From Tissierellia bacterium (lineage in GTDB: Bacteria > Bacillota > Clostridia > Tissierellales > Tepidimicrobiaceae): a DNA stretch of 6,417 bases. Made by a program: the position numbers and the translations under genes. Numbering within the stretch: the first letter of the stretch is position 1; every line of letters begins with the position of its first letter. The notes below the pieces were generated by a model. It saw only the letters and a program-made list of their open reading frames with translations, did not search any database and had not been told where the DNA came from. The stretch is taken from NCBI GenBank assembly GCA_012518745.1, contig JAAYRM010000240.1, positions 1 through 6,417 on the forward strand, given 5' to 3'. Below are positions 4,609-6,417 of this stretch, one piece after another.

Positions 4609-5955
4609 ATGTATCCTTACATCCCTAATACTAAAGAAGATGAAAAAAGGATGTTGGAAGCCATAGGATTTAATGATGTGGATGAACTATTCAGCGACAT
4701 ACCAAAGAATCTAAGATTGGATGGAGGGCTGGACCTAAAACCATCGATGTCGGAAATGGAAGTGGCTAGTTATATAACCGAATTATCCGAAACGAATTCA
4801 ACAATAAACGATTTAACATGCTTCCTAGGGGCGGGAGCCTATGATCACTATATCCCGTCGATAATAGGACATATTCTATCTAGGAGCGAATTCTACACCT
4901 CATATACACCATATCAAGCTGAGATAAGCCAGGGTACTCTACAATATATATTCGAGTATCAAAGTCTCATATGTGGCTTAACGGGCATGGATGTAGCCAA
5001 TGCTTCCCTCTATGATGGAGGAACGGCAATTGCCGAGGCGGCATTTATGGCTTCTAATATAACTAGAAGAGGCGAGGTAGTCATATCGAAGACCGTTAAC
5101 CCACAATCTAGAGAGGTATTAAAAACCTATGCTCATCTGCAGGGGATAAAGGTAATTGAAGTTGAAGATGAAGGTGGGGTAACCAATCTCGAGGAGCTAA
5201 AGAGCCATGTAACGGATAAAACAGCAGCGGTTATCGTTCAAAACCCGAATTTCTTCGGAATAATCGAGGATATAGAGGCTATTGAAGAGATAGCGCATAG
5301 CCAAAGGAGGACCCAGTTTATCGTAAGTGTGGATCCAATATCCCTAGGCATACTGAAGACTCCAGCTTCGCAAGGCGTAGATGTTGTAGTTGGGGAAGGG
5401 CAGGCCCTAGGCATACCACTAAACTTTGGTGGGCCCTATCTAGGCTTTATAGCGACAACTAAATCCAATATGAGAAGGCTGCCAGGAAGGATAGTAGGCC
5501 AAACCATAGATGTTGATGAAAAAAGAGCATTCGTACTTACGTTGCAAGCGAGAGAGCAGCATATTAGAAGGGAGAAGGCAACCTCCAATATCTGTTCTAA
5601 CCAAGGTATACTTACATTGGCGGCTGCAGTGTATCTTATCGCATTAGGTAAGAGGGGACTAAGGCAAGTAGCCCTTCAAGCAACGCAGAAAGCGCATTAT
5701 GCAATGAACAAAATAACCGAATCAGGAAAATATAAGCCCCTATTTGATAAACCATTCTTTAAAGAATTTGCTATAACCAGCTCTGTTGGTGCTGATGAGA
5801 TAAATGGCAAATTGCTTGAAGAAGGCATATTAGGAGGCTATTCACTAGATGAAAAGTATCCCCAATATGAAAATGGAGTACTCTATGCTGTCACCGAAAA
5901 AAGAACCAAAGATGAAATCGACAGATTAAGCTCTGTATTGGAGGGGATGATATGA
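4609..5955 (+). CDS. gcvPA: Glycine dehydrogenase (decarboxylating) subunit 1, GcvPA
   Basis: GcvPA is the N-terminal half of the P protein, which decarboxylates glycine with pyridoxal phosphate and loads the aminomethyl group on GcvH. In Firmicutes and archaea the P protein is an A/B heterotetramer. The 448-residue product is full length: MYPYIPNT start, FLGAGAYDHYIPS (72-84), SEFYTSYTPYQAEISQGTLQ (93-112), LYDGGTAIAEA (134-144), QNPNFFGIIED (211-221), GEGQALGIPLNFGGPYLGF (262-280) and REQHIRREKATSNICSNQ (315-332). The PLP lysine is carried by the B subunit, so its absence here is expected. The ATG at 4609 is 9 bases after GAGGAGG (4593-4599), which lies within the last codons of gcvH; the upstream in-frame ATG at 4591 overlaps that site and is not the start. 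Its stop overlaps the gcvPB start as ATGA. Confidence 0.97.
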   Translation: MYPYIPNTKEDEKRMLEAIGFNDVDELFSDIPKNLRLDGGLDLKPSMSEMEVASYITELSETNSTINDLTCFLGAGAYDHYIPSIIGHILSRSEFYTSYTPYQAEISQGTLQYIFEYQSLICGLTGMDVANASLYDGGTAIAEAAFMASNITRRGEVVISKTVNPQSREVLKTYAHLQGIKVIEVEDEGGVTNLEELKSHVTDKTAAVIVQNPNFFGIIEDIEAIEEIAHSQRRTQFIVSVDPISLGILKTPASQGVDVVVGEGQALGIPLNFGGPYLGFIATTKSNMRRLPGRIVGQTIDVDEKRAFVLTLQAREQHIRREKATSNICSNQGILTLAAAVYLIALGKRGLRQVALQATQKAHYAMNKITESGKYKPLFDKPFFKEFAITSSVGADEINGKLLEEGILGGYSLDEKYPQYENGVLYAVTEKRTKDEIDRLSSVLEGMI

Positions 5956-6417
5956 GAAAATATAATGAATTGATATTTGAACTATCAAAACCTGGGAGAA
6001 TTGCCCATAGGCTCCCGGAAAATGATGTGCAGGAGACTGCAATCGAAGAGTTGATTCCATCTGAATACTTGAATGATGATGAATTGGATCTTCCAGAGGT
6101 AAGCGAAATCGATATAATAAGACATTATACCAACCTATCCAATAAGAACTTTGGCGTGGATACTGGATTCTATCCATTGGGGTCCTGTACCATGAAATAC
6201 AATCCAAAGATAAATGAGGATATGGCAGCCCTTAACGGCTTTGTAAATCTCCATCCACTACAACCGGAGGAGACGGTTCAAGGTGCATTAAGGCTCATGT
6301 ATGAATTGGATGAAGCACTATGCGCAGTATCTGGAATGGATAAGATGACATTACAACCAGCGGCCGGGGCTCATGGAGAGCTTACGGGGCTGACATTGAT
6401 AAAGGCATACCATGAAA
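5952..6417 (+). CDS. gcvPB: Glycine dehydrogenase (decarboxylating) subunit 2, GcvPB, N-terminal part (3' end outside window)
   Basis: This is the PLP-binding half of the split P protein. The frame starts at ATG 5952, sharing ATGA with the gcvPA stop and preceded by GAGGGG (5941-5946) at 5 bases, and stays open to the window edge, giving 155 complete codons of an expected protein of roughly 480 residues. Recognisable family segments are MRKYNELIFELSKPGR (1-16), GVDTGFYPLGSCTMKYNPKI (68-87), HPLQPEETVQGALRLMYEL (101-119) and LQPAAGAHGELTGL (135-148). The catalytic lysine that binds PLP lies later in the protein and cannot be checked. The tight overlap with gcvPA suggests translational coupling, fitting equal amounts of the two subunits. 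The rest of the operon, including any lipoate ligase or dihydrolipoamide dehydrogenase, is not visible. Confidence 0.96.
   Translation, partial: MRKYNELIFELSKPGRIAHRLPENDVQETAIEELIPSEYLNDDELDLPEVSEIDIIRHYTNLSNKNFGVDTGFYPLGSCTMKYNPKINEDMAALNGFVNLHPLQPEETVQGALRLMYELDEALCAVSGMDKMTLQPAAGAHGELTGLTLIKAYHE

Overview
The window looks like a chromosomal segment of a low-GC, strictly anaerobic member of the Firmicutes (Clostridia, possibly Tissierellales-like; the lineage is inferred). This rests on the gene order ecfA2-ecfT-truA-rplM-rpsI, which is typical of the end of the large ribosomal cluster in Firmicutes, on heavy use of ATA, AGA, AGG and CTA codons, on strong GGAGG ribosome binding sites, and on a glycine decarboxylase split into two P subunits. 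All genes lie on the + strand.

Layout. Positions 1-175 hold the last 57 codons of the ECF transporter ATPase EcfA2. This overlaps the membrane coupling protein gene ecfT (168-974), which in turn overlaps the tRNA pseudouridine synthase gene truA (971-1714). A near-consensus promoter (1718-1746) and a short, possibly structured leader follow. They precede the ribosomal protein genes rplM (1822-2250) and rpsI (2283-2675, TTG start), which end at an intrinsic terminator (2765-2799).

The 390-base gap between rpsI and gcvT is the least ordinary part of the window. It contains an imperfect direct repeat, the terminator, two adjacent palindromes, a strong promoter (TTGAAG, 17 bases, TATAAT) and a predicted transcribed leader of about 150 bases. 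That leader has hairpins, a run of seven T, and a CCTAATA element complementary to repeated TATTAGG sequences, one of which touches the gcvT ribosome binding region. No recognisable glycine riboswitch is present, although one is common upstream of gcvT in this group.

From 3066 to the end runs a glycine cleavage operon: gcvT (aminomethyltransferase), gcvH (lipoyl carrier), gcvPA and gcvPB (the two halves of the PLP-dependent decarboxylase; gcvPB is cut by the window end). Together with a dihydrolipoamide dehydrogenase not seen here, they interconvert glycine + tetrahydrofolate + NAD+ and CO2 + NH3 + methylene-tetrahydrofolate + NADH. In anaerobes this can run in either direction. I see no mobile element, CRISPR array, tRNA, rRNA or clearly novel protein system; the candidate novelty is regulatory and lies at 2830-3065.
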